Shown here: positions 21,049-30,239 of the stretch, piece by piece
Layout of the letters: each line of letters opens with the position of its first letter
Position numbering within the stretch: the stretch's first letter is position 1
Source: Ruminococcaceae bacterium UBA1320
Lineage (GTDB): Bacteria; Bacillota; Clostridia; Oscillospirales; Ethanoligenentaceae
Length of the DNA: 35,329 bases
Direction of reading: 5' to 3'
NCBI GenBank assembly: GCA_002306975.1
Contig: DBTI01000287.1
Location: 1-35,329 of the forward strand
Made by a program: the position numbers and the translations under genes
The notes under the pieces: generated by a model
Database searches by the model: none
The model's input: the letters and a program-made list of their open reading frames with translations, nothing else
Told to the model about the DNA's origin: nothing

Positions 21049-21438
21049 ATGTTGATTGCCAGCATAATCGGTTTTTTGGCAGGCTTTATCGGCGCGCTTG
21101 GTCTTGGCGGCGGCGGTGTTCTCGTCATGTTTCTTACCGTTTTTATGGGTGTGGGTCAGCTTAACGCACAAGGCACAAATCTTTTGTTTTTTATTCCGGT
21201 TGGTCTTTTTGCTTTGATTTTTCATTGCAGAAAGAAACTCGTTATGTGGAAAATTGCCGTTCCCGCAATCTTGTGCGGTCTTGCGGGAGCCGCGATCGGC
21301 TGTTTTTTCGCAAATTTTCTTGGCGCTGAACTAATGCGGAAAATTTTTGGTAGTATGCTGCTTGCGCTTGGGTTTTGGGAGCTTTTTGCCCCTCATGTGA
21401 AAAAAGAAAAGAAAAACAGCTCCGAGATAAAACAATAG
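21049..21438 (+). CDS. half-size TauE/SafE membrane protein, second of a pair
   Basis: 129 aa, four predicted helices. IIGFLAGFIGALGLGGGGVLVMFL repeats the TauE/SafE glycine motif, and the C-terminus is basic (KKEKKNSSEIK). The ATG at 21049 is 4 bp after the stop of the first half; upstream codons in this frame are shadow sequence. The two halves probably form a heterodimer in opposite topology. A split of an ancestral full-length gene is the alternative, but both open frames look intact. Confidence 0.85.
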   Translation: MLIASIIGFLAGFIGALGLGGGGVLVMFLTVFMGVGQLNAQGTNLLFFIPVGLFALIFHCRKKLVMWKIAVPAILCGLAGAAIGCFFANFLGAELMRKIFGSMLLALGFWELFAPHVKKEKKNSSEIKQ

Positions 21439-21459
21439 CCATTGGCAGCTACCAATGGC
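21438..21459. terminator. hairpin between convergent genes
   Basis: GCCATTGG and CCAATGGC (21438-21445 / 21452-21459) with a 6-nt loop between the stops of the TauE pair and ruvX. U-residues are sparse on both strands, so termination is only probable. Confidence 0.45.
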
Positions 21460-21480
21460 AGAAAAAATGTTATATTATTT

Positions 21481-21903
21481 TTAGATGTTCATATTCCGTT
21501 GATAATCAAGAAAGTCCTGCAATATGATTGTTGCGGCGGCGGCGTCTATGGTGTTTTTGCGTTTGCGCCCATGCGTGTCGGTTGCGTTCATATAAACTGC
21601 CGCCGACATTGTTGTGCAGCGCTCATCCCAAAGCTTTACCGGAACTCCGGCGGCTGCTTCAAGCCCCTGCGCGAATCGCTGAGATTTTTCCGCGCGCTCC
21701 CCTATTGTGCCATTCATGTTTTTTGGGTAGCCGACGACAATAAGCCCGACCGAATATTCTGTCGCAAACATTGCGGATTTTTTTATCACTTCATCAAATG
21801 ATATTTCTTTTATAACACAGACAGGAGACGCCAAAAAACCTGAAGAATCAGAAACAGCTATTCCTGTTCTCGCGTCGCCAAAATCCACACCCATAATACG
21901 CAT
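21481..21903 (-). CDS. ruvX: putative pre-16S rRNA nuclease / Holliday junction resolvase RuvX (YqgF)
   Basis: 140 aa RNase H-fold protein. MRIMGVDFGDARTGIAVSD with the catalytic Asp, VGYPKNMNGTIGERAEK, LWDERCTT and a C-terminal IDAAAATIILQDF are all present. YqgF acts in 16S rRNA 5' maturation. The ATG at 21903 overlaps the stop of the upstream phosphatase by 1 nt (TAATG). It is convergent with the TauE genes. Confidence 0.94.
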   Translation of the reverse strand: MRIMGVDFGDARTGIAVSDSSGFLASPVCVIKEISFDEVIKKSAMFATEYSVGLIVVGYPKNMNGTIGERAEKSQRFAQGLEAAAGVPVKLWDERCTTMSAAVYMNATDTHGRKRKNTIDAAAATIILQDFLDYQRNMNI

Positions 21904-22592
21904 TATCCAATCACTCCTCTTATCACTCCACTTGTTTCGCTGTCTTTCCACCAGCTTTGTTTTTCAATCGTCGAAGTCTCGCTGTCTAGGTGCGATGCGT
22001 CGTTAATGCTAACGATATGCGCGCACATATTGTCGTCAAAATCAACTATACTTACCGAAGTGTTTTCAAACCATTCGATCTCTTTCATACGCTCAAGCGG
22101 CAACCCTTTTGCACGGCATATAAAATTGCGGATTGCGCACCCATGAGAAGCCACAAGAACAGTTTGGTTTGGGTTATCCTTCACAACCGAAAGCAGCGTT
22201 TCCCAAATTCGGTCATAAACCTGCCGCATGGTTTCTCCACCCTGTGGCGCGAAAAGCCATGGCTCGTTTACCCACGCATTGTTTTCTTCCGGAAAAAGAT
22301 TGGGGATTTCATCCCATTTCTCGCCTTCCCAGCGGCCACCGTCAATTTCGGCAAGGCCGTTAAGCGTGGTTATCGGAATCGAGTGATAAAAACTTGCAGC
22401 CTGAGCGGTTTTATAGGCACGCATTAGCGGGCTTGAATAAACCTTGTCTAAAGCTATGTCCTTAAATCTTTCTTTTAACCTTTCAAGCTGGAGCAAACCG
22501 TTTTCACTGACATCCGCATCAATGCTCCCTTGAAAGATACGCAGTATATTCCCCTGCGCTTCCGCATGGCGGACAAGATATATTCTTGTCAT
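21903..22592 (-). CDS. histidine phosphatase family protein
   Basis: 229 aa. The phosphoglycerate mutase-like fold is shown by YLVRHAEAQGN with the nucleophilic His, GLAEIDGGRWEG and VLVASHGCAIRNF. The C-terminal 30 residues are an extension. GGGAGG lies upstream of the ATG at 22592. The substrate is not deducible; co-translation with ruvX is suggested by the TAATG overlap. Confidence 0.9.
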   Translation of the reverse strand: MTRIYLVRHAEAQGNILRIFQGSIDADVSENGLLQLERLKERFKDIALDKVYSSPLMRAYKTAQAASFYHSIPITTLNGLAEIDGGRWEGEKWDEIPNLFPEENNAWVNEPWLFAPQGGETMRQVYDRIWETLLSVVKDNPNQTVLVASHGCAIRNFICRAKGLPLERMKEIEWFENTSVSIVDFDDNMCAHIVSINDASHLDSETSTIEKQSWWKDSETSGVIRGVIG

Positions 22593-22651
22593 ATTAAAAG
22601 ACCTCCCTTCACTCCAAGGCGGCTTGATCTTGTTACAAACACTCGTCATTA

Positions 22652-23584
22652 TTATAATATCCCGTTTGGATTAGGAATTACCTTTCCTACTATGTCGCAA
22701 AGGCTTTCATAATTGTTTTCTATAAGATAATTTTCGATTCCGTCGCGAATTTTTATCATAGCGTAAGGGTCGCCAAATGTCGCTGTGCCTACCTGAACAG
22801 CACATGCTCCCGCAAGCAGCATTTCAATCGCGTCCTGCCATTTTGTAACGCCACCCATGCCGATTACCGGAATTTTTACGCGGCGCGCCGTCTGCCAAAC
22901 CATGCGCAGCGCAACCGGAAAAATTGCGGCACCGGAAAGACCGCCCGCATTATTTGAGAGCACCGGACGGCGTGATTTTATATCAATACGCATGCCAAGC
23001 AGCGTGTTGATTAACGAGACTGCATCCGCGCCCTCTGCCTCAACCGCCTGCGCGATCGCCGTTATGTCGGCGGCGGCAGGTGACAGCTTGACGATGAGCG
23101 GCTTTTTACAATGGCGGCGAACTTCACGCGTTACGCCTGCCGCGCTCTCACAGTCTGTGCCAAACGCCGCTCCGCCCTTCTTCACATTAGGGCAGGATAT
23201 ATTAAGCTCGATCATATCGATATCGGTTTCGGAAAGCCGCTCGGCAAGCCCGCAATAATCGCTTATCGTGTTGCCGGCAATGTTGCTTATGAGCACTGTC
23301 TCCTGTTTTTTCAAAAACGGCAGCTCATTTTCAAGGAAATAATCTATGCCCGGATTTTGCAGCCCAACACAATTGAGCATTCCGCTCGGCGTTTCCGCCA
23401 CGCGCGGGGGCGGGTTGCCGTTTCTCCCCTCAAGCGTCATACCTTTAAGAGAGATTCCGCCAAGTTCTTTAAGCTCAAATAATTTTGCATATTCGCGCCC
23501 ATAGCCAAAGCTGCCGGACGCGGCGATAACCGGATTATTTAATTTAACACCGGCAATATTTACGGAAATATCGGGTTTCGTCAT
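22652..23584 (-). CDS. pyrD: dihydroorotate dehydrogenase B, catalytic subunit
   Basis: 310 aa, class 1B (PyrDB) enzyme that oxidises dihydroorotate to orotate with FMN. The active-site Cys131 is in ELNISCPNVKKGG. VIAASGSFGYGREY, NPGIDYFL and IPVIGMGGVTKWQDA are family segments. GGGAGGAAGCT precedes the ATG. It is coupled with PyrK, which supplies NAD+ reduction, 156 bp upstream on the same strand. It is probably transcribed with pyrK, separately from carB. Confidence 0.97.
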   Translation of the reverse strand: MTKPDISVNIAGVKLNNPVIAASGSFGYGREYAKLFELKELGGISLKGMTLEGRNGNPPPRVAETPSGMLNCVGLQNPGIDYFLENELPFLKKQETVLISNIAGNTISDYCGLAERLSETDIDMIELNISCPNVKKGGAAFGTDCESAAGVTREVRRHCKKPLIVKLSPAAADITAIAQAVEAEGADAVSLINTLLGMRIDIKSRRPVLSNNAGGLSGAAIFPVALRMVWQTARRVKIPVIGMGGVTKWQDAIEMLLAGACAVQVGTATFGDPYAMIKIRDGIENYLIENNYESLCDIVGKVIPNPNGIL

Positions 23585-23740
23585 AGCTTCCTCCCACGCC
23601 TGCGGCGAGCAGTTCGCGAATAAATTTATTAATAATAGCGTTTTATATAGTAAATAATACTTACCCCGACGCAGCCGATTCGCGAACTGTATCTTTCTAA
23701 TTAATAAAGTTGTAATTGCGAACTGCCCCGGCGCAGCCGG
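23585..23740. other. pyrK-pyrD gap with repeated GC-rich motifs
   Basis: CAGTTCGCGAAT (23610-23621) is inverted as ATTCGCGAACTG (23678-23689). CCCCGACGCAGCCGATT (23664-23680) recurs as CCCCGGCGCAGCCGGTT (23726-23742), running into the pyrK stop codon. This looks like a small palindromic repeat family or an mRNA processing signal. No gene was seen. Confidence 0.6.
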
Positions 23741-24505
23741 TTACCACACTATTGTTTTTGCGTTGAATACAGGCCCGTTTTTGCAAACATGGAAATACTT
23801 TTCCTCGCCCTCATATTTAACCTTGCAGGCGCAGGAAAGGCAGGCGCCAACGCCGCATGCCATGCGCTCCTCCATAGAAACAAAGCACATAACGCCTCTT
23901 TTATCACAGATTCTGGCAACAGCCTTGAGCATTTGTTTTGGCCCGCAGGCAAAAACAACCGCGCATTCCTGCGCGTCAAGCCTTTCCTCAAGCGGAACCG
24001 TAACAAGACCATGCCGTCCTGCCGTGCCGTCGTCTGTGCAGATTGTTACGGATGCGCCGTTGTGTTCATAATCTTCTTTTAAAATCACTGCACAGGCGGA
24101 ACGAAACCCCAAAATTGCCGTCGCGTTTGCGCCAAACGGTTTTGACGCGGCGAGCAGCGGCGGAACACCGATTCCACCGCCCACAAAGACAGCGGGCTTG
24201 TCCGTTTTGCCAAGGAAAAAGCCGTTGCCAAGCGGGCCTAAAAGGTCAATGCAATCTCCGACATTCTTTGCGGCAAGCCAGTCGGTTCCCTCGCCGCGAA
24301 TCTCAAAAACAAGTCGGATCTGACCTTTTTTGTTGTCTATATCACAGATACTAATGGGTCTGCGCAATGTAAAGTTGTCACACTTTACATCTATAAATTG
24401 CCCCGCTTTTGCCTCGGCAACTATCTGCGGGCATTTTACCCAGATGTCAAAAACACCTTTTGCGATATTCTTTTTTGAAATGATCACACAATCTTCAACA
24501 GTCAT
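23741..24505 (-). CDS. pyrK: dihydroorotate dehydrogenase B, electron transfer subunit
   Basis: 254 aa flavoprotein. FAD-binding LRRPISICD, nucleotide-binding FVGGGIGVPPLL, and a C-terminal [2Fe-2S] group in MACGVGACLSCACKV plus HVCKNGPVF. It passes electrons from PyrD to NAD+. GGAGGAAAAAC precedes the ATG. First gene of the pyrK-pyrD unit. Confidence 0.96.
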   Translation of the reverse strand: MTVEDCVIISKKNIAKGVFDIWVKCPQIVAEAKAGQFIDVKCDNFTLRRPISICDIDNKKGQIRLVFEIRGEGTDWLAAKNVGDCIDLLGPLGNGFFLGKTDKPAVFVGGGIGVPPLLAASKPFGANATAILGFRSACAVILKEDYEHNGASVTICTDDGTAGRHGLVTVPLEERLDAQECAVVFACGPKQMLKAVARICDKRGVMCFVSMEERMACGVGACLSCACKVKYEGEEKYFHVCKNGPVFNAKTIVW

Positions 24506-24770
24506 GTTTTTCCTCCGGAAATTCAGATTCCGTAAATAAACAATTATCCTACAGCAATTTTATTCTTAAAGAAGAAACTTAAAGGAGGTGTCTCCCCCGC
24601 CCCGGGCGGGGAAAACGCCTACGGCAATTCCAATTAAGATAGGAAAAGGATAATTTTCTTATTCCCGACTCCGTCGAAAATATGAATTTATTGAGTTTCA
24701 ATCTTAACGGGAATAGCTGTAAACCAATTTTCCTTTAATTGTTCTATTGCTGTATATTAAGTTTCTATAC
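24506..24770. other. structured gap between carB and pyrK
   Basis: About 265 bp with several inverted repeats: AATTATCCT (24542-24550) with AGGATAATT (24646-24654), CCCCGCCC/GGGCGGGG around 24595-24611, and TATTCCCG (about 24659-24667) with CGGGAATA (about 24710-24718). No ORF with a ribosome binding site is seen, and no PyrR loop (CNGNGA) was found on the minus strand. Confidence 0.55.
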
Positions 24771-24798
24771 AAAAAATGGGGCGATTTGCACCGCCCCG
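24771..24798 (-). terminator. terminator after carB
   Basis: GGGGCG and CGCCCC (24778-24783 / 24792-24797), followed on the minus strand by ATTTTTTG. It separates the pyrR-carB operon from pyrK-pyrD. Confidence 0.8.
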
Positions 24799-24813
24799 TC
24801 TTCTTTGTATATA

Positions 24814-27800
24814 TTATATCTTTGTTATATCCACTAGGTCAATATCTTTCATGGTTTTTTCCATCTTCAAGCATGTAATCAACGCGTTTGCCGTATCAAG
24901 TGAGGTAAGGCACGGTATTGAGCGTTCTACCGCTTTGCGGCGGATCTTAACGCTGTCACGCTGAGGAATACGCCCTTTTGCCGAAGTGGAAACCACATAA
25001 TCTATTTTCCCGCTTTCAAGCAGTGACATTATGTTTGGTTCCGGTTCATCAAGCTTACGCACCGAATTTGAGGCAATCATATTATTGTTAAACGTTAACG
25101 CTGTTCCCGCAGTTGCGTAGAGTGTATATCCAAGCTTAGAAAATTCTTCTGCGACCGGTATGATTTCCTGTTTATCGGTGTCACGCACGGATATAAGCAC
25201 GCCGCCTTTTTTCTTGTTGAGCTTGTAACCTGCCGCTGTAAGCCCTTTCAAAAGCGCCTCGTGGAATGTTTTTGCTATGCCGAGAACCTCGCCGGTTGAC
25301 TTCATCTCAGGCCCTAACTGCGTATCGACATCGTGCAGCTTTTCAAAACTGAAAACAGGAACCTTAACCGCTACAAAGTCGCCAACCGGATGTAATCCAA
25401 TGCCGCAGCCCATATCTTTCAGCTTAAAGCCAAGCATGCAGCGTGTCGCAAGATCAACCATAGGCACGCCTGTAACCTTGCTGATGTAAGGTACTGTGCG
25501 CGATGAACGCGGGTTGACTTCGATAATATAAACTTCATCGTTATAAATAACAAACTGAATATTTACAAGACCGACAACGTTAAGCGCCTTTGACAGTTTT
25601 TCGGTGTAGTCGATGATCGTGTCTATGTTACGCTGTGTGAGCGTTTGCGACGGATAAACCGAGATGGAGTCGCCGGAATGGACGCCCGCGCGCTCAACAT
25701 GCTCCATGATGCCCGGTATCAGAATATCGTCGCCGTCGCAGATCGCGTCGACTTCAACCTCTTTGCCACACAGATATTTGTCGATAAGCACAGGGTTTTC
25801 GATGCCCTGCCGTGTGATAATGCCCATGTATTCCGTTACATCTTCGTCGCTGTAGGCGATGATCATGTTTTGACCGCCAAGAACATATGACGGGCGCAGC
25901 AGCACAGGATAATGCAGGTTGGCCGCCGCCTTTAACGCATCCTCCGCGGTAAAGACCGTGTGGCCGTCCGGGCGGGGAATATTGAATCTTTCAAGAATTT
26001 CATCAAAACGCTCGCGGTCTTCCGCCGCATCAATGCTGTCGGCGCTTGTGCCGAGAATCTTGACATCCATGTCTTTCAAGGCTTTTGTCAATTTTATCGC
26101 GGTTTGTCCGCCGAACTGCACAACAACGCCCCACGGCTTTTCGGTTTCGATTATGCCTGCCACATCCTCACCGGTCAGCGGGTCAAAGTAGAGGCGGTCT
26201 GAGGTATCAAAATCGGTTGATACAGTTTCTGGGTTGTTGTTTGCGATAACGGCTTCATAGCCATACTCTTTGAGCGCCCAGACGCAGTGAACCGAGCAAT
26301 AATCAAACTCAATGCCCTGCCCTATGCGGATTGGGCCGGAGCCGAAAACGATAACCTTTTTCTTGCCTGTGTCGTGTTCTGCGATATGCAGCGCCGCTTC
26401 GTTTTCATCGTCCCATGTTGAGTAGAAATATGGCGTTTCCGCGGCAAACTCCGCGGCGCAGGTATCAACCATTTTATAAGAAACATGGCGCTTTTCCAGA
26501 ATTTTTTGACCGGAAAGCTTTTCGATTGTCGTATCAAGATAACCTTGCTTTTTGGCGTGAATGTATTTTCCTGGTGTCAGCTCGCCCTGTGAAATTGAGT
26601 TTTCCGTATCGGCAAGCTTTTTGAATTTGGCAAGGAACCAACGGTCTATCTTTGTGATTTCAAAAATCTTATCAAATGAAACTCCGCGTTTTAACGCTTC
26701 ATATACCGCAAAAATACGCTCATCGTCCGGCTTGTGAAGCTGCTCTTCAAGCTCATTATCTGAAAGCGCAACCATTTTTGGCATGCTCATTGTGTTGAGC
26801 TTTAGCTCAATTGAGCGAACAGCTTTCATCATGGCGTGTTCAAACGAGTTGCCGATTGACATAACCTCGCCTGTTGCTTTCATCTGTGTGCCGAGTGTGC
26901 GCTTTGCGTAAACAAATTTATCAAACGGCCATTTCGGGAATTTTACGACGCAATAGTCGAGCGCAGGCTCAAAGCAAGCCCACGTTTTACCGGTTACGGC
27001 ATTTTTAATTTCATCAAGGCTGTAGCCTATCGCGATTTTCGCGGCAACCTTTGCAATTGGGTAGCCTGTCGCCTTTGAAGCCAGAGCCGACGAGCGCGAC
27101 ACACGCGGATTAACCTCAATGACAGCATATTCAAAGCTGTCCGTGTGCAGAGCAAACTGAACATTACAGCCGCCCTCGACGCCGAGCGCGGAAATGATGT
27201 TGAGTGCCGACGAGCGCAGCATCTGATAATCTTTGTCGGAAAGCGTCTGAGACGGAGCGACAACGATTGAGTCACCCGTATGGATACCGACAGGATCGAT
27301 GTTTTCCATGTTACAGACGGTGATAACGTTGCCCTTTGCGTCGCGCATAACCTCGTATTCAATCTCTTTCCAACCGGAGATGCACTTTTCGATAAGCACC
27401 TGATGTATCATGGAAAGGCGCAGGCCATTTGTTGTTATTTCTTCAAGCTCCGCCTGATTTTGCACGATGCCGCCGCCGCTGCCGCCAAGCGTATAGGCAG
27501 GGCGCACGATTACCGGATAATCTATTGTTTTGGCGAAGGCAACCGCATCTTCAACAGACTCGACGACTTCCGACGCGATGCATGGCTCGCCGATTGAAAG
27601 CATGGTGTCTTTAAAAGCCTGCCTGTCTTCCGCCTTTTTGATGGTTTCCGGCTTTGTGCCAAGAAGCCTGACACCCATTTTATCAAGAAAACCGTCATTC
27701 GCAAGCTGCATGGCAAGGTTAAGCCCTGTCTGGCCGCCCAGTGTAGGCAGAACGCTGTCGGGCTTTTCAAGCTCGATAACCCTCTTTACAACCTCTGGGG

Positions 27801-28008
27801 TCAGCGGCTCAATGTATATTTTATCCGCCATCGCCTTATCGGTCATTATTGTGGCGGGATTGGAGTTTATAAGAACAACTTCGATTCCCTCGTCTCTAAG
27901 AGCGCGGCAGGCCTGTGTGCCCGCATAGTCGAATTCGGCGGCCTGCCCGATAACGATTGGACCGGAGCCGATAACGAGAACCTTTTTTATAGCTAAATCT
28001 TTAGGCAT
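24814..28008 (-). CDS. carB: carbamoyl phosphate synthase, large subunit
   Basis: 1064 aa, full length. Two ATP-grasp halves are visible: KVLVIGSGPIVIGQAAEFDY near the N-terminus, and KKVIVFGSGPIRIGQGIEFDY with NNNPETVSTDFDTSDRLYF starting at about residue 555. The C-terminal allosteric (MGS) domain carries a YATAGTA segment. It makes carbamoyl phosphate from bicarbonate, ATP and ammonia delivered by CarA. The ATG overlaps the carA stop (TAATG). Last gene of the pyr operon before a terminator. Confidence 0.98.
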   Translation of the reverse strand: MPKDLAIKKVLVIGSGPIVIGQAAEFDYAGTQACRALRDEGIEVVLINSNPATIMTDKAMADKIYIEPLTPEVVKRVIELEKPDSVLPTLGGQTGLNLAMQLANDGFLDKMGVRLLGTKPETIKKAEDRQAFKDTMLSIGEPCIASEVVESVEDAVAFAKTIDYPVIVRPAYTLGGSGGGIVQNQAELEEITTNGLRLSMIHQVLIEKCISGWKEIEYEVMRDAKGNVITVCNMENIDPVGIHTGDSIVVAPSQTLSDKDYQMLRSSALNIISALGVEGGCNVQFALHTDSFEYAVIEVNPRVSRSSALASKATGYPIAKVAAKIAIGYSLDEIKNAVTGKTWACFEPALDYCVVKFPKWPFDKFVYAKRTLGTQMKATGEVMSIGNSFEHAMMKAVRSIELKLNTMSMPKMVALSDNELEEQLHKPDDERIFAVYEALKRGVSFDKIFEITKIDRWFLAKFKKLADTENSISQGELTPGKYIHAKKQGYLDTTIEKLSGQKILEKRHVSYKMVDTCAAEFAAETPYFYSTWDDENEAALHIAEHDTGKKKVIVFGSGPIRIGQGIEFDYCSVHCVWALKEYGYEAVIANNNPETVSTDFDTSDRLYFDPLTGEDVAGIIETEKPWGVVVQFGGQTAIKLTKALKDMDVKILGTSADSIDAAEDRERFDEILERFNIPRPDGHTVFTAEDALKAAANLHYPVLLRPSYVLGGQNMIIAYSDEDVTEYMGIITRQGIENPVLIDKYLCGKEVEVDAICDGDDILIPGIMEHVERAGVHSGDSISVYPSQTLTQRNIDTIIDYTEKLSKALNVVGLVNIQFVIYNDEVYIIEVNPRSSRTVPYISKVTGVPMVDLATRCMLGFKLKDMGCGIGLHPVGDFVAVKVPVFSFEKLHDVDTQLGPEMKSTGEVLGIAKTFHEALLKGLTAAGYKLNKKKGGVLISVRDTDKQEIIPVAEEFSKLGYTLYATAGTALTFNNNMIASNSVRKLDEPEPNIMSLLESGKIDYVVSTSAKGRIPQRDSVKIRRKAVERSIPCLTSLDTANALITCLKMEKTMKDIDLVDITKI

Positions 28009-29105
28009 TATTTGCAGCTCCTTTCCTTCATCATAGAAATGAATTCGTCAAAAAGATATGCGGAATCTTTCGGTCCGGGTGAAGCTTCCGGATGGAATTG
28101 CACTGTGAACATATGACCGTTTTTATACTTTATTCCCTCAACTGTGCCGTCATTGAGATTAACATGGCTCACACTGCCGATGTTTTCATCAATTGTTTCG
28201 GCGAGCACCGCGTAGCCGTGGTTTTGGCTTGTGATGTAGGTGCGGTCATGGCTTAAATCTTTTACAGGGTGATTGGCACCTCTGTGTCCGTATTTCAGCT
28301 TGACGGTTTTTGCGCCGTTTGCAAGGGCAAGAAGCTGATGTCCAAGGCAGATACCGAAAACCGGAATCTGTGATCCGGAAAACACCTTGAGGTTTTCAAT
28401 CGCTTCAATACATTCCGCCGGGTCGCCGGGGCCGTTTGAAAGCATAATGCCGTCAGGCGCTTCTTTTATTATCTCATCGGGGGAAGTCAGTGCCGGGTAT
28501 ACCGTAACATTGCAGCCGCGCTTTACAAGGCTGCGCATGATATTTAACTTATAGCCATAATCGAGGAGCGCAACATTGAATTTGCCGTCTTTTGCCTCGG
28601 TTTTAATTTTCTTATCTATTGTAACTGATTTGATTGCATCTTTAATTGTGTATGTGTGGATAAGGTCGAGCAGAACATCTTTATTCTCAAACCCGGACTT
28701 GTTTGTTATTGCGCCGTTCATTACACCATGTTCGCGGATTATACGGGTTAGCCTGCGTGTATCTATTCCGCAAAGACCGATAATGTTTTGCTTTTGAAGG
28801 AAATCATCAAGCCCGCCTTCGCATCTGAAGTTGCTGGGCAGGTCACATTCCTCGCGGACGATGTAGCCTTTTACCCACGACATGCGCGACTCGGTGTCCT
28901 CGTCGTTTACGCCGTAATTTCCGATAAGCGGATATGTTTGAGTGACGATTTGTCCATAATATGAGGCATCGGTCAATATTTCCTCATAACCTGTCATGCT
29001 CGTGTTAAATACTATTTCACCGATGGTGGTACCTGTTAATCCTATCGAGCTGCCCTCAAAAACCGTACCGTCGGCAAGAAGCAGATATGCTTTTTCTTCA
29101 CTCAT
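28008..29105 (-). CDS. carA: carbamoyl phosphate synthase, small subunit
   Basis: 365 aa glutaminase subunit. The class I amidotransferase nucleophile is in FGICLGHQLLALA, and the His/Glu pair is in QFHPEASPGP. The N-terminal domain shows LADGTVFEGSSIG. GGGGGA precedes the ATG. It is co-translated with carB. Confidence 0.97.
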   Translation of the reverse strand: MSEEKAYLLLADGTVFEGSSIGLTGTTIGEIVFNTSMTGYEEILTDASYYGQIVTQTYPLIGNYGVNDEDTESRMSWVKGYIVREECDLPSNFRCEGGLDDFLQKQNIIGLCGIDTRRLTRIIREHGVMNGAITNKSGFENKDVLLDLIHTYTIKDAIKSVTIDKKIKTEAKDGKFNVALLDYGYKLNIMRSLVKRGCNVTVYPALTSPDEIIKEAPDGIMLSNGPGDPAECIEAIENLKVFSGSQIPVFGICLGHQLLALANGAKTVKLKYGHRGANHPVKDLSHDRTYITSQNHGYAVLAETIDENIGSVSHVNLNDGTVEGIKYKNGHMFTVQFHPEASPGPKDSAYLFDEFISMMKERSCK

Positions 29106-29290
29106 TTAAAATCCCCCATTCTGCCGCTTTAGCACTGTAAACAAAGCTCCATATGGCGGCAGAATGGAGTTTTGCCAGGGGCAAGTTTGAAAAAGCTCAT
29201 TTGTGCATTGGATTGACTGCATAATTTATTGATTTTTTCTTTTTCAAACCCGCCCGGTATAACTGCGGTTTTGCCCGCAATAAAAACAAA
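29106..29290. other. pyrF-carA gap with paired inverted repeats
   Basis: CCATTCTGCCGC (29116-29127) pairs with GCGGCAGAATGG (29156-29167). GTTTGAAAAAG (29185-29195) pairs with CTTTTTCAAAC (29239-29249). On the minus strand the first stem ends just before the carA ribosome binding site, so it could affect carA translation. No U-run follows either stem. Confidence 0.6.
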
Positions 29291-30211
29291 TTAGCTGATA
29301 TGCGCTGTTATGTCGTCTCGCATGCGAATCGCTTCGCGTCGCGCGGCGGCGGCGTAATCTTTTTCGTCGCAGCCTTCTTTTTTGTAGGCATACATTATCG
29401 AGCGTGAGGCATTAATGACGGCGCCGATTCCGTTTTGATCAAAACCGCCGGCTACATCTGCTGCTCCGCCGCCCTGTGCGCCATAACCGGGCACAAGGAA
29501 AAACGTGTGCGGCAGCTTTTCCCGCAGCTCTGTCAGTTGCTCTGGGTAAGTTGCGCCGACAACTGCGCCGACGCCGCTGTAGCCGTATGTGCCTGAAAGG
29601 CTTTCGCCCCATTTTTCACACAGGCTGCCCATATATTCATAAACAGGTGTGCCGCCGTCAAGCAGCTTATCCTGCAGCTCGCCAGATGATGGATTAGAGG
29701 TTTTTACAAGAACAAAAATGCCCTTGTCTTTTGCTTGGCAAATTTTTATAAGCGGCGCAATACCGTCGGTGCCAAGATATCCGTTTACCGTTAACGCGTC
29801 CGCGGCAAAAGGCTCTACCTCACTGCCGCCTATTTTAACCGCGCCAAGGTGTGCGCTTGCGTATGCTTCCATTGTTGTGCCGATATCGTTCCGCTTTCCG
29901 TCGGTGATTACAAACATGCCCTTCTCTTTTGCATAGGCTATTGTTTTTGAAAGCGCCCTCATGCCCTGCCAGCCGTATTTTTCGTAGTAAGCGCACTGCG
30001 GTTTTACAGCGGGAACAATGTCATAAAGGGCATCGATCAGACCCTTGTTAAAAGCGAACAAAGACTCGGCGGCTCCTTCAAGCCCTACGCCGTATTCTTT
30101 AAAAGCTGCGGCTTTTATGAACTCCGGAAGCTTTTGAAGGTCGGGGTCAAGACCTGCAACCGTCGGGTTATTTGTCTCTTTAATTTTCTTTATTAATAAG
30201 TCAAGTGACAT
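29291..30211 (-). CDS. pyrF: orotidine-5'-phosphate decarboxylase (group 2)
   Basis: 306 aa, the longer class of OMP decarboxylase. The catalytic DGKRNDIGTT motif lies within VITDGKRNDIGTTMEAYASA. AGLDPDLQKLP near the start and FLVPGYGAQGGGAADV near the end are further family segments. It makes UMP from OMP. AGGAGG precedes the ATG. It lies 28 bp after pyrC. Confidence 0.97.
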   Translation of the reverse strand: MSLDLLIKKIKETNNPTVAGLDPDLQKLPEFIKAAAFKEYGVGLEGAAESLFAFNKGLIDALYDIVPAVKPQCAYYEKYGWQGMRALSKTIAYAKEKGMFVITDGKRNDIGTTMEAYASAHLGAVKIGGSEVEPFAADALTVNGYLGTDGIAPLIKICQAKDKGIFVLVKTSNPSSGELQDKLLDGGTPVYEYMGSLCEKWGESLSGTYGYSGVGAVVGATYPEQLTELREKLPHTFFLVPGYGAQGGGAADVAGGFDQNGIGAVINASRSIMYAYKKEGCDEKDYAAAARREAIRMRDDITAHIS

Positions 30212-30239
30212 TTTTGGCTCCTCCTAAATGCAGACTTGA

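Noticed and set aside
24581..24600. Perfect Shine-Dalgarno-like AAAGGAGGTG on the plus strand
   Set aside because: No sensible ORF follows; the next GTG frame is short and proline/glycine-rich. It is probably chance within the structured gap.
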